From NCBI GenBank assembly GCA_938023515.1, contig CALJDR010000091.1, positions 1 through 28,408 on the forward strand: DNA of 28,408 nucleotides, given 5' to 3'. The notes beneath the pieces were generated by a model, which saw only the letters and a list, made by a program, of their open reading frames with translations, ran no database searches and was not told the DNA's origin. Positions within the stretch are counted from its first letter, which is position 1. Each line of letters begins with the position of its first letter. This document shows, in pieces, positions 18,743 to 26,651 of this stretch. Source of the DNA: an uncultured Flavobacteriales bacterium. GTDB taxonomy: Bacteria; Bacteroidota; Bacteroidia; Flavobacteriales; UBA1820. A program made the position numbers and the translations under genes.

Positions 18743-19327
18743 ATGGCCCTGACCGAATGCCCGGAGTGCGGGACTCCCCTGGGCCCGAAGGCCCGGAAAT
18801 GCCCCCGCTGCGGATTGAAACTGAAAAAAAACCCCCGGCAAAAAAGAAAACTCTTGTATGCCGCCGTGGCTGCCACAGCCCTTATCGCGCTGTCGACTTG
18901 GCTTTTTCTGCGTACCAGCAGCGATACCCGTTTTGAGCGGATCGACACCTGGAAAGGTCCGGATAAAGAAAAAGTGGAAATATACCGGGTGGATAGGCGC
19001 ATCGAGGAGAGCGACCTGCGCCGACATGCCTGGGGTATACTCGGAGGCAATTCCCCGCAGGCCGTACTTTATTTCGACCATGAAATCCGGCTTTTACCCA
19101 TCGACGGGGCTACTTTGTACCTTGAAGCGCTGGACGCAGCCTGCCGGCAAAAACCGGTAGCCGGCGCCTGGTTCTACCCCGGCACAAAGGACAAAACTCC
19201 CCAGAAAGGATTTAAAATGTACCCCGTCTACCCGTTCGGCCGCGAAGAACGGCCGACACCGGTGAACGATTCCCGGCAGACAGAGGATGGGGAAAAACTG
19301 GAGCTATCCCAACATTTCGATCGCTAG
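18743..19327 (+). CDS. Zinc-ribbon membrane-anchored hypothetical protein
   Basis: 194 residues. The N-terminus is a zinc ribbon with Cys6, Cys9, Cys20 and Cys23 (CPECG...CPRCG). A basic stretch (KKNPRQKRK) and one transmembrane helix (~38-56) follow, so the ribbon is likely cytoplasmic and the remaining ~135 residues outside the membrane. The outer part has no motif I know. Its Arg/Glu/Pro-rich tail (from ~170) is probably disordered. Its stop codon shares the tetranucleotide CTAG with the stop of the convergent gene. The upstream 102 bases contain only a weak TAGCTTTA (18703-18710). Function unknown. Confidence 0.75.
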   Translation: MALTECPECGTPLGPKARKCPRCGLKLKKNPRQKRKLLYAAVAATALIALSTWLFLRTSSDTRFERIDTWKGPDKEKVEIYRVDRRIEESDLRRHAWGILGGNSPQAVLYFDHEIRLLPIDGATLYLEALDAACRQKPVAGAWFYPGTKDKTPQKGFKMYPVYPFGREERPTPVNDSRQTEDGEKLELSQHFDR

Positions 19328-20028
19328 GCCTCCCGCAGATCGGCCAGCCAGTATGAATACTCCTTTACCGTGCCGTCTTCCAGTTTTATAGGGTACGTAG
19401 CCCGGAACGCCTCCCCTAAAGAGAAAGGTATTTTCGAAGAGAACATCCCGCCCGCATAACAAAAAGTATGGTATTCGCCGTTCTCCCCACACACATCCGT
19501 GCCGGGAGGCAGGTCCCGTACGAAATCATGGTCTATCGTCCGGCCGACAAAACTCTTATCCAGGACCCCGTCCGTGACAGTCACCACGACCGTTCGCAGG
19601 CCGGAGGCGAGGAATTCCTCCATGATCTGCGGCGAAGTGCGGCCCCATAGGGGCTCGACGACCTCTATCCCATAAGGCGAAAGTTGTTTTTCCCGGTAGG
19701 AACGCACATCGTGCAGGAATATATCCCCGAACACGAAATGAGAGACCCCTTGCGCCTTAAAATGTTTCACGGCCCCTTCCATCGCGCTCTGGTAGTCCTC
19801 CATATTTCCTTTGGGGGTCAAATCGACCACATATAACGGAATTCCGATGCTTGCCGCCTGCTTTTCCAGCAGCGACACCGGGATCCCGTGCATGGACGAT
19901 CGCCGGGAGACGCGGTTTACGGTAGTTAGAAGAGCCGATATCTCATACCGGCCTTCCTGCAGGACTTTATACAAAGCGAAGGCCGAATCTTTGCCCCCGC
20001 TCCAGTTGAACACCGCTTTTTCTTTCAT
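19324..20028 (-). CDS. ATP-pyrophosphatase, DUF71/COG2102 (Dph6-like)
   Basis: 234 residues of the adenine-nucleotide α-hydrolase (N-type PPi synthetase) family. The ATP loop SGGKDS is at 10-15 and the family-specific GENGEYHT at 181-188. The eukaryotic/archaeal member Dph6 makes diphthamide, which bacteria lack, so a diphthine-ammonia ligase label would mislead. Comparative genomics has linked some bacterial members to cobalamin salvage. The start is ATG 20028, whose ATGA overlaps the stop of the DUF2284 gene. An ATG at 20037 would give a longer overlap and three extra residues. The tight coupling suggests the two proteins work together. The substrate is unknown. Confidence 0.85.
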   Translation of the reverse strand: MKEKAVFNWSGGKDSAFALYKVLQEGRYEISALLTTVNRVSRRSSMHGIPVSLLEKQAASIGIPLYVVDLTPKGNMEDYQSAMEGAVKHFKAQGVSHFVFGDIFLHDVRSYREKQLSPYGIEVVEPLWGRTSPQIMEEFLASGLRTVVVTVTDGVLDKSFVGRTIDHDFVRDLPPGTDVCGENGEYHTFCYAGGMFSSKIPFSLGEAFRATYPIKLEDGTVKEYSYWLADLREA

Positions 20029-20612
20029 TTTTCCCAATCCGGGGTTTCAATTGGACAATTGGTAAAAAAACCGCTCACCAGCGTGAAGTATTCGGGAAGT
20101 TCCCCGTGCTGGCTCCATTTCATCTCTATGCCGAGAAGTTCCGAGGCCGTACGGCCCATATCCAGCCCGAACGCCTCCAAAGAAGGGCGAACCTGTTCGG
20201 GGCGTATGCAGGGACGGCTCTCTGCCCGGGTGCACCCATCCTCAGGGCACAGCATACACGTTCCCGCAAAGAAAGCCCTGCTGCCGGGATATTCTGCTTC
20301 CATCGCCAGCAGGCGCGCATCGATGCCCCGGCGGGAGAGTCGCAAGATTTCCCGGCCCACCCCTACGGCATTCCCCGCACGGGCACATTCTTCCCGCACC
20401 GCATCGTCCGCAATGACTTTCGTCCCTATCACCCAAGCGGTGCGGTATCCGGACAAATACGCGTCGGTATCGAATTCGTACGGCGGGCAGGCCCAACACG
20501 TCCCGTACCGGCCGCATTCCCGGCAGAAGACTATAAATTTTTCCGCATCCCGGAATTCCTTGAGATATTGCGGGACTTCCAAGGAGGCAAATGCCGTTTC
20601 GGTGCGGTACAT
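20025..20612 (-). CDS. DUF2284 metal-binding (iron-sulfur-type) protein
   Basis: 195 residues with two sets of four cysteines. The N-terminal set is Cys30, Cys33, Cys39 and Cys42 (CRECGRYGTCWACPP). The second is Cys119, Cys122, Cys127 and Cys135 (CMLCPEDGCTRAESRPC), followed by the family signature RPEQVRPSLEAFGLD. The second set is spaced like a ferredoxin cluster; iron-sulfur binding is inferred. No biochemical role of DUF2284 is known to me. It begins 6 bases after the channel gene and overlaps the ATP-pyrophosphatase start by 4 bases. It probably lies in a channel-DUF2284-DUF71 operon, which may begin at the DUF488 promoter. Confidence 0.87.
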   Translation of the reverse strand: MYRTETAFASLEVPQYLKEFRDAEKFIVFCRECGRYGTCWACPPYEFDTDAYLSGYRTAWVIGTKVIADDAVREECARAGNAVGVGREILRLSRRGIDARLLAMEAEYPGSRAFFAGTCMLCPEDGCTRAESRPCIRPEQVRPSLEAFGLDMGRTASELLGIEMKWSQHGELPEYFTLVSGFFTNCPIETPDWEK

Positions 20613-20618
20613 GGTTGG

Positions 20619-21845
20619 TTACTGGCGCTGGCTGTCCTCGGCGGAAACGACGTTCCCCGAGTACTGGAACGCCCGCAGATTGAACATATCCATCACGGCA
20701 AATACGTGGTCGAAAATATCGGACTGAACCTGCTCGTAGCGGACCCACTCCTGCCGGGCGGAGAAACAATAGATCTCCAGCGGCAGTCCGGTGGGCGTAG
20801 GCTGCAACTGCCGCACCATGTGGGTCATGTTCAGGTTGATATCGGGATTGTGCGAAAGCCACGTTTCGAGGTATTCGCGGAAGGTCCCGATATTGGTCAG
20901 GCGCCGTTCGTCCAGGATATTCTCCCGGTTGGCGTTGAATTTTTCCAGATCGGACACTTTCCCTTCTATGTAGTCCTTGAGCAGGACGGATTTTTTCAGC
21001 ACTTCGAGTTCCCCTTTGGTCAGGTAATGGATGGAATTCACGTCGATATTCACCGAACGCTTGATCCGGCGGCCTTCCGACTCCTCCATCCCCCGCCAGT
21101 TGGTGAACGATTCGGACACCAGTTTATAAGTCGGGATCGTCGTGATGGTCTTGTCCCAGTTCTGGACTTTGACCGTGGTGAGGTTTATTTCCAGCACGTC
21201 GCCGTCGGCCCCGGCGCTGGGCATCACGATCCAGTCGCCCAGGCGAACCATATTATTGGCGCTCAGCTGTATCCCGGCGACGAATCCCAGGATGGAATCC
21301 TTGAAGATGAGCATCAGCACCGCAGCAAACGCCGTGAGCCCTGCCAGCAGCGTAGCGATTGATTCCTGGGTGAAGATACCGATCACTACGATCACCGCCG
21401 CACACCAGAAGAAGATCATCACCAACTGGATAAAGACTTTTATCGGCCGGTCCTTGGAAACGGAATAACTTTCGTAGATCCGGTTGACCCCGTCGAGGAT
21501 AGCGGAAATCAGCATGACTGAGGCGAAAATGATCCAGATGCTTACCAACCGGGAAAAGATGTACATCTTGTCCCACTCGATCCAGGTGAGACCCACCTGC
21601 ACCGCGATAGGCGCAATAAGCAAGCCCAACCGGTTGAAGAATTTCCGGTCGAACATCAGGTCGTCCCACCGGAACGGGGTATGGCGCACGAGGCGTATCA
21701 CGACCCAAGCCAGCCATTTTTTGACCATCAGATAGGAAAACCATCCGGCCAAAGCTATGATCGCCAGGATGATCATCACCCGCAGAAAGGCGACCAGTCC
21801 TTCGGAGTGTATCCCGATATCGTTCAGAAGAGAGGTAATGTCCAT
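20619..21845 (-). CDS. mscM: Mechanosensitive ion channel, MscM/YbdG-like
   Basis: 408 residues, close to E. coli YbdG/MscM (415). Transmembrane helices lie at about 20-42, 70-90, 95-118, 136-158 and 162-190. The MscS pore helix and β-domain follow as FKDSILGFVAGIQLSANNMV, RLGDWIVMP and TTVKVQNWDKTITTIPTYKL, which is the YbdG-type rather than the short MscS form. The channel opens under hypo-osmotic shock in the inner membrane. The gene is 53 bases downstream of DUF488, and I see no clear promoter of its own in that gap. It lies near the kdp potassium operon on the same strand, but a terminator separates them. Confidence 0.92.
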   Translation of the reverse strand: MDITSLLNDIGIHSEGLVAFLRVMIILAIIALAGWFSYLMVKKWLAWVVIRLVRHTPFRWDDLMFDRKFFNRLGLLIAPIAVQVGLTWIEWDKMYIFSRLVSIWIIFASVMLISAILDGVNRIYESYSVSKDRPIKVFIQLVMIFFWCAAVIVVIGIFTQESIATLLAGLTAFAAVLMLIFKDSILGFVAGIQLSANNMVRLGDWIVMPSAGADGDVLEINLTTVKVQNWDKTITTIPTYKLVSESFTNWRGMEESEGRRIKRSVNIDVNSIHYLTKGELEVLKKSVLLKDYIEGKVSDLEKFNANRENILDERRLTNIGTFREYLETWLSHNPDINLNMTHMVRQLQPTPTGLPLEIYCFSARQEWVRYEQVQSDIFDHVFAVMDMFNLRAFQYSGNVVSAEDSQRQ

Positions 21846-21898
21846 GTTTCTTTTCGTTTTTTATGATAGGATTCAGATCGGGGCAGCCAAAAAGGATT

Positions 21899-22261
21899 TC
21901 AGCCTTTCAAAGTTTTTTCCAAAAATTGTTGCAGGGCCAGCGCATGGTTCTGGGTAGGATTTTTGGACGCATACAGCAGGGTGACGGTTTTTTCTCCTTC
22001 GAGCTGTTCGGCAAATTCCCAAGCCGCGGGGGAGGTTTCAAGCTCCTGCAAGTAGCGTTTCTTAAAATCCGTCCAGCGAGTGTCGGGATCGACATGGAAC
22101 CATTGCCGCAATGGAGTAGACGGCGTCACGTCTTTGGCCCACAGGTCGTAGGGGAGGTTTTCTTTCCGGATCCCACGGGGCCACAGTTTATCTACCAGTA
22201 CCCGAAACCCGTCCGTCGGTTCGGGGGGCAGGTACACTCTTTTTATCTTTATTTGTGTCAT
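21899..22261 (-). CDS. DUF488 (YeaO-type) protein
   Basis: 120 residues. The family signatures are all present: RVLVDKLWPRG (~20-30), LPYDLWAKDVTPSTPLRQWF, W..F..RY (~63-70) and LLYASKNPTQNHALAL near the C-terminus. DUF488 proteins are small soluble proteins of unsettled function. The start is ATG 22261 (MTQIKIKRVY), which fits the family N-terminus. Longer frames reaching back to 22372 would run through the promoter and hairpin and carry no conserved sequence. A strong promoter lies 31-69 bases upstream. Confidence 0.88.
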   Translation of the reverse strand: MTQIKIKRVYLPPEPTDGFRVLVDKLWPRGIRKENLPYDLWAKDVTPSTPLRQWFHVDPDTRWTDFKKRYLQELETSPAAWEFAEQLEGEKTVTLLYASKNPTQNHALALQQFLEKTLKG

Positions 22262-22298
22262 AGCGTAAAAGGTTTTAGGTTCTTTTTGGGGCGTAAGA

Positions 22299-22330
22299 CA
22301 AATATAACCCATTCTTCCCGCAAAAACAAA
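22299..22330 (-). promoter_or_regulatory. Bacteroidetes consensus promoter for DUF488 (and perhaps the genes downstream)
   Basis: On the minus strand, TTTG (22327-22330), a 20-base spacer and TATATTTG (22299-22306) match the Bacteroidetes primary-sigma consensus at every defined position. The predicted start is near 22292, giving a leader of about 30 bases before the DUF488 ATG. The -33 element lies in the T-rich tail of the preceding terminator. This is the best promoter in the window. Confidence 0.8.
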
Positions 22331-22336
22331 CCGCAT

Positions 22337-22362
22337 CGGGAGACTGTAAAACCAGTCTCCCG
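22337..22362 (-). terminator. Terminator of the kdp operon
   Basis: CGGGAGACTG (22337-22346) pairs perfectly with CAGTCTCCCG (22353-22362) around TAAAAC. On the minus strand it follows the histidine-kinase stop by 28 bases and leads into GGTTTGTTTTTG, a T-rich tail. It should end the kdp-kinase transcript just before the DUF488 promoter. Confidence 0.85.
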
Positions 22363-22390
22363 GCAGACACAAAATTACCCTATTAAAGTA

Positions 22391-24103
22391 TCAGGCAGGC
22401 AGGGTGACCGTAAACCGGCTGCCCCGGCCCACTTCGCTGTCCACCGCGATCGTGCCCCCGTGCGCCTCGACAAATTCCTTGGAAATGGCCAATCCGAGTC
22501 CGCTGCCCTGCGTTTTGGTGCCCGGTACCCGGAAATACCGCTCGAAGATACTTTTATGGTAACGGGGGTCTATGCCCCGGCCGAAATCCTGCACGAAAAC
22601 GGATACGGTCTTATCGCGCTGTTCGGCCCCGACAATAATGCGGGAGCCTTCCGGCGAGTGGTGGATAGAGTTGGATAACAGGTTTGTGATCACCCAGGCT
22701 ATCTTTTCGCTGTCCACAAAGAGTTTTGCTATTTTCTCGGGGTACTCCACTTCCACGAAACATCCGAAACGTTCGGCCAGCACCCGTGTCGCCGACACGG
22801 CATAATCGATCAGTTCGATCGGTTTGGTGACCTTAGGCATCAGGGCCAGTTTACCGGTTTCGAGCTGGGTCATGTTCAGCAGTTCGCCGGTAATGGTAAG
22901 CAGGCGCTCGCTGTTATCCCGGATGCTCTTGGCCAAATCTTTCTGTTCTCCGTTCAACACCCCGAGCCGGGTGTCCTCCAAAAGTTTGAGGCTCATCAGA
23001 ATGGACGATATCGGAGTCTTCATCTCGTGGGAAACGGTGGAGATAAAATTCGTCTTCGCCGAATCGAGCTCCTTAAAACGGGTAATGTTGTGCAGGATGA
23101 TGATGTTCCCGATAAATTTTCGCTGCTTTTCTCCCGCCCGGTCGATGTAAAGGGGGATGTTCTCGGTCTGAAAATAACTTTCCTTGTTGTCGGCGTAAAT
23201 TTTCAGCGGCTCTTTATCGGGTTCGGCGGCATAGAGTTCCCGGATCAGACGGCGTAAAAGGTCGTTGCCCAATGATACTTCGGCGGCGTCCTTTCCGACG
23301 ACTGCATCCCGCTTCAGGTTCAGCACCGCCGCAGCGGGATCATTGACGAACAATATTTTTTTATCCGGCGCCACCCCGATGATCGGTTCGTGCAGGCTGT
23401 CGACCACTGCCTCGATGCGTTTTTTCTCGGTCATGAGATCTTCAAGGCTGCTTTGCCGGTACTCGGACAGCTTTTCGGCCATCCGGTTGAACGAACCGGC
23501 TACTGCGGCAAATTCTTTGTCCCCGTGAAAATCGAGCCGCCTTTCATAGTCGTGGTTCGCGATCCCGGTGATCCCTTCCTTGAGCTGTTCGATAGGCCGT
23601 ACCAATGTGCGCGGAAAGACCACCAACAACGCCAGCCCGATAATAACGCATAACAGGGCGCTGATACATATCCAAAGCAGGGCTGCATTCGCGCTCTCGT
23701 CGGCCAGCGCGCTTTTTTCCCGGATCGAGGCCATATTCAGTTCCATGATCCGGTAAAGGTCCGCCCGGATAGATTTGAGCTTTTCGGAAGTGACCGTATC
23801 GGAAAGGGCGGCTACCTTCGTTTTCAGCGATTCGGTCGCCGCAAATTCGTCCGTTTCCGTGATGTTCTTCTGTTGGAGGGCCAAAGATTTTTCCAGAGTG
23901 CCTACCAACGCCGCATCCGAGGAAAGGCTATCCAAAGTCGTCATCATATCCTTGGCATAGCGCAGCGAATTGTAGTTGTCCGCCAGGATATTGTGGGAAG
24001 CCCGGGAAAGCTGCCGGATATTCTGCACGGACTGGATGCCCAAAATCAGGATCAGGGCAAAGAGCACGCCGATACCTAAGGTCAGTTTTTTTTGTATCTG
24101 CAT
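22391..24103 (-). CDS. HAMP-PAS sensor histidine kinase of the kdp locus
   Basis: 570 residues. Helices at ~8-28 and ~141-164 flank a ~110-residue helical periplasmic region. HAMP (~165-217) is followed by a PAS domain (~225-345) and the kinase core: H-box STVSHEMKTP with His359, N-box NLLSNSIHHSP (474-484), DFGRG (506-510) and GSGLGL (533-538), all intact. The gene starts 1 base after the kdpD stop. KdpD here has no kinase domain, so I infer that this protein supplies the kinase function, turgor or K+ signals entering through KdpD. No response-regulator gene is adjacent. It might instead respond to its own periplasmic or PAS signal. Confidence 0.92.
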   Translation of the reverse strand: MQIQKKLTLGIGVLFALILILGIQSVQNIRQLSRASHNILADNYNSLRYAKDMMTTLDSLSSDAALVGTLEKSLALQQKNITETDEFAATESLKTKVAALSDTVTSEKLKSIRADLYRIMELNMASIREKSALADESANAALLWICISALLCVIIGLALLVVFPRTLVRPIEQLKEGITGIANHDYERRLDFHGDKEFAAVAGSFNRMAEKLSEYRQSSLEDLMTEKKRIEAVVDSLHEPIIGVAPDKKILFVNDPAAAVLNLKRDAVVGKDAAEVSLGNDLLRRLIRELYAAEPDKEPLKIYADNKESYFQTENIPLYIDRAGEKQRKFIGNIIILHNITRFKELDSAKTNFISTVSHEMKTPISSILMSLKLLEDTRLGVLNGEQKDLAKSIRDNSERLLTITGELLNMTQLETGKLALMPKVTKPIELIDYAVSATRVLAERFGCFVEVEYPEKIAKLFVDSEKIAWVITNLLSNSIHHSPEGSRIIVGAEQRDKTVSVFVQDFGRGIDPRYHKSIFERYFRVPGTKTQGSGLGLAISKEFVEAHGGTIAVDSEVGRGSRFTVTLPA

Positions 24104-24104
24104 A

Positions 24105-25229
24105 TCACGAGAGGATTATCAGGTCGATGTTCCGGCGGGAAAGCTGTCCCAACAGCCGCCGGAAATAAAAAGCTTTCCACAGGAGCGAAGGTAAAGTAAA
24201 TTTGGGTTTGGCGATACACAAAGCGCTTATTTTTTGTTCCACACATACCCCGACGATGCTTTCGACCACCCGGTCGGAATGCACCTGAATGATCTGCGCA
24301 CCCAGTTCAGAAGCGAGATTGAAATGGTTGATCAAATAACGCTGGTTGGCCAGCGGGATACGGTCGGACGATTCTTTGGATGTCTGCACATAAAGCACAG
24401 CGAACTTGGCATTGTAACGGGTGGCCAGCCGGGCTGTCTTGCGGATCACCCGGCGCGGGGTTTTTTCGCTGCTGTCGATCACGGCCAGGAATTTTTCGTG
24501 GCGCACGCCGAGATTCTCGACTACCTGGCTCTCCACTTTTTTCTCCACACGCAGGGCCACTTCTTTCAGGGCCAGTTCGCGGAGCTGAAGGATATGCTCT
24601 TCCTTGAAGAAATTATCGAGGGCGGTCTGTATTTTTTCTTTCCGGTATATTTTTCCCGCTTTGAGCCTTGTGATCAGTTCTTCGGCCGTCAGGTCGATGT
24701 TCACCACCTCGTCCGCCATTTCCAGTACACTGTCCGGCACGCGCTCTTTGACCTCGATCCCTGAAATATCCTGCACCTCCTCGTTCAAGCTCTCAATATG
24801 CTGGATATTGACCGCGCTGATCACGCTGATCCCCGCATCGAGTATCCTCAGCACGTCCTGCCAGCGCTTGGCGTTCTCGCTCCCCTCGATATTGGTGTGG
24901 GCCAACTCATCCACGATCACGATTTCCGGATGGGTGTTCAAAATGGCCCTCAGGTCCATTTCTTCCAGTTCCTTTCCTTTGTAAAAAAGTTTTCGCCGGG
25001 GGATAACAGGCAGGCCCTCGAGTTGTACCCCCGTACCAAGGCGCCCATGCGTTTCGACATAGCCGATCTTCACGTCCACCCCCACCGCGAGCAGTTCCCG
25101 GGCTTCCTGCAGCATACGGAAAGTCTTCCCCACCCCGGCGATCATGCCGATGTAGACCTTGAACTTTCCCCGGCGGGACCGCTGGATCAGGTCGAGGAAA
25201 TGCTGCGCATTGGTATCCCGTTGCATCAT
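24105..25229 (-). CDS. kdpD: KdpD sensor module without kinase domain (KdpD + Usp)
   Basis: 374 residues against ~890 in E. coli KdpD. The N-terminal KdpD domain is complete: Walker A GMIAGVGKT (28-36) with flanking FRMLQEAR, IGYVETHGR, and Walker B VIVDELAHTN. A universal-stress-protein domain follows (~245-374: EKFLAVIDSS, ALCIAKPK, DLIILS). The four transmembrane helices, GAF and histidine-kinase parts of enterobacterial KdpD are missing. The frame ends cleanly and a separate kinase gene follows after 1 base, so this looks like a natural split, not a broken gene. It probably senses cytoplasmic K+ or nucleotide state and acts on the neighbouring kinase. The ATG immediately follows the TAA of the porin gene. 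Confidence 0.92.
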   Translation of the reverse strand: MMQRDTNAQHFLDLIQRSRRGKFKVYIGMIAGVGKTFRMLQEARELLAVGVDVKIGYVETHGRLGTGVQLEGLPVIPRRKLFYKGKELEEMDLRAILNTHPEIVIVDELAHTNIEGSENAKRWQDVLRILDAGISVISAVNIQHIESLNEEVQDISGIEVKERVPDSVLEMADEVVNIDLTAEELITRLKAGKIYRKEKIQTALDNFFKEEHILQLRELALKEVALRVEKKVESQVVENLGVRHEKFLAVIDSSEKTPRRVIRKTARLATRYNAKFAVLYVQTSKESSDRIPLANQRYLINHFNLASELGAQIIQVHSDRVVESIVGVCVEQKISALCIAKPKFTLPSLLWKAFYFRRLLGQLSRRNIDLIILS

Positions 25230-25985
25230 TTATAAAGCGATCGAAAAGCCCCCGACAAAATGCACGTCTTCTTTGGCCGGATTCCAGATCAGGCGGGTAA
25301 AGACCGGCAAGGAAAAGGATTCCGAAAAGCGGATGGCTTTCGAGGCTCCGACGCCCACGTTGCACACCGCAAAGCCGGTCGTCCCATACATGTTGGGGCT
25401 CTTCCAAGGGGTAAATCCCACCCAGGCACTCATATCCACCGTGCGGACAGCAAAAGGATACGATACCTCGGCATACGTCGAATAGCTTCTTTTGCCTGTT
25501 TCGGTATCTTTGTCGTGCCCGGCCACCATCGTATACCAGGAAACGGTGACCGGGAATTTTTCCCCGAAACAATAGCTGACACCCGTTTCCAGCATATGGG
25601 GCGTGTCCTTCCCGAAATGGAAATAATTCCTCGGGGGCATCGTCGATTCGTTGGGAGCGCCCGTCCAGTAATAGTCGGCCACCGTAAAGGTAAACCCGGC
25701 TACGGAATACGCGGCTGTGATGTCGGCCTCTTTATAATCCGAGGCGGTAAAGTCCACCGATCCCCACCCGGTGAGCGAGAATCCTCCCGATTTCAATGTG
25801 ATGAACGGCTGGAGGCTGGCTCCGGCATTGTAACTACCCCGCCAGATATAACTGCTTACCAGGTCCGTCCCGAAGGAAATACCGACTTTTTTCTTTTCCG
25901 GGTCCGTGCCTTCTGTTTGCCCGGCGTAGGCCGGGATTGCTGTCATCAACAGAAGGGATATAAGAGATAATATGCTGTTTTTCAT
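25230..25985 (-). CDS. TorF-family putative porin in the kdp operon
   Basis: 251 residues with a signal peptide (1-21, cleavage after AYA). The mature protein begins with SFGTDLVSSYIWRGSYNAGASLQPFITL, the typical opening of TorF/Gcw_chp-type outer-membrane barrels, and continues with alternating strands rich in aromatic residues. The last strand is VHFVGGFSIAL. It lies between kdpC (84 bases) and kdpD (0 bases) on the same strand and so is probably made under potassium limitation. A role in letting K+ through the outer membrane is plausible but is inference. Codon use and base composition look like those of the neighbours. Confidence 0.8.
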   Translation of the reverse strand: MKNSILSLISLLLMTAIPAYAGQTEGTDPEKKKVGISFGTDLVSSYIWRGSYNAGASLQPFITLKSGGFSLTGWGSVDFTASDYKEADITAAYSVAGFTFTVADYYWTGAPNESTMPPRNYFHFGKDTPHMLETGVSYCFGEKFPVTVSWYTMVAGHDKDTETGKRSYSTYAEVSYPFAVRTVDMSAWVGFTPWKSPNMYGTTGFAVCNVGVGASKAIRFSESFSLPVFTRLIWNPAKEDVHFVGGFSIAL

Positions 25986-26030
25986 TGTATTTTATATAAT
26001 TTTTGCATTTGAAATAATATGGCGAATAAA

Positions 26031-26055
26031 GGACAGGAGGACATTTGACCTGCCC
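26031..26055 (-). other. Weak hairpin between kdpC and the porin gene
   Basis: On the minus strand GGGCAGG (26055-26049) pairs with CCTGTCC (26037-26031), seven pairs with one G-U, around an 11-base loop, followed by TTTATTC. It could reduce read-through from kdpC into the porin and sensor genes, or slow RNA decay. It is too weak to call a terminator. Confidence 0.3.
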
Positions 26056-26069
26056 TTTTCCGACTACTT

Positions 26070-26639
26070 CTACTTTTTACAGGCTTCGTCCAAGGCCACG
26101 TTCAGTTTGAGCACATTCACCTTTTCCGGCCCGAAAAGGCCCAGGAACGGCTTTTGCGTGTTTTCCGCCACGATCCTTTCCACATCCGTTTCGGCGATCC
26201 CGCGTACGGAGGCTACCCGGCCTATCTGTACGCGGGCCGATGCAGGGGAAATGTCGGGGTCGAGCCCGCTTGCAGAGGCGGTGACCATTTCGGCCGGAAT
26301 ATCTGCCCGGTTAAGGTATGGGTGGGACTGGAGGAACGAGTCTATGCGGGTTTCCACCTCGGCCAGGTACTCGGGATTGGTGGTGGCTTTATTGCTGCCG
26401 CCCGAACCGGAACCGTTGTAATCCACCGCCGAAGGGCGGCCCCAGAAATATTGGGCGGAAACGAAGGACTGTCCCACGTTGACCGCGCCCACTACTGCCC
26501 CGTCGACGGACACTGTTTCGGCGCTGCCTCTGCCGGGGGAGAACAACGCGGCTATCCCCACGAGGATAATTACATAGAACACGGTCAGAAGGCCGCAGAA
26601 AGCGAACGTTATTTTGATGGATTTCCAAAGATTTTTCAT
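26070..26639 (-). CDS. kdpC: K+-transporting ATPase subunit C
   Basis: 189 residues, standard for KdpC. One N-terminal membrane helix (~11-34) is followed by a periplasmic domain with the family motifs FVSAQYFWGRPSAVDYN (~59-75) and SASGLDPDISPASARVQ. KdpC is the small accessory subunit that stabilises the KdpFABC complex and is needed for ATP-driven K+ uptake at low external potassium. The gene starts 12 bases after the kdpB stop. The ATG directly precedes the helix. The N[KR]P segment near the C-terminus (ENTQKPFLGLFG) is also typical. Confidence 0.96.
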   Translation of the reverse strand: MKNLWKSIKITFAFCGLLTVFYVIILVGIAALFSPGRGSAETVSVDGAVVGAVNVGQSFVSAQYFWGRPSAVDYNGSGSGGSNKATTNPEYLAEVETRIDSFLQSHPYLNRADIPAEMVTASASGLDPDISPASARVQIGRVASVRGIAETDVERIVAENTQKPFLGLFGPEKVNVLKLNVALDEACKK

Positions 26640-26651
26640 GATTCTCGTTTT

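Noticed and set aside
19324..20028. Diphthine-ammonia ligase as the function of the DUF71 protein
   Set aside because: Diphthamide is not made in bacteria; family similarity does not carry the substrate.
20106..21362. 418-codon open frame on the plus strand, across the DUF2284 and channel genes
   Set aside because: It spans two well-supported minus-strand genes and their boundary, and encodes no known domain.
22262..22372. Longer DUF488 start at 22372
   Set aside because: The extension covers the kdp terminator and the consensus promoter and has no family-conserved residues; ATG 22261 gives the normal N-terminus.
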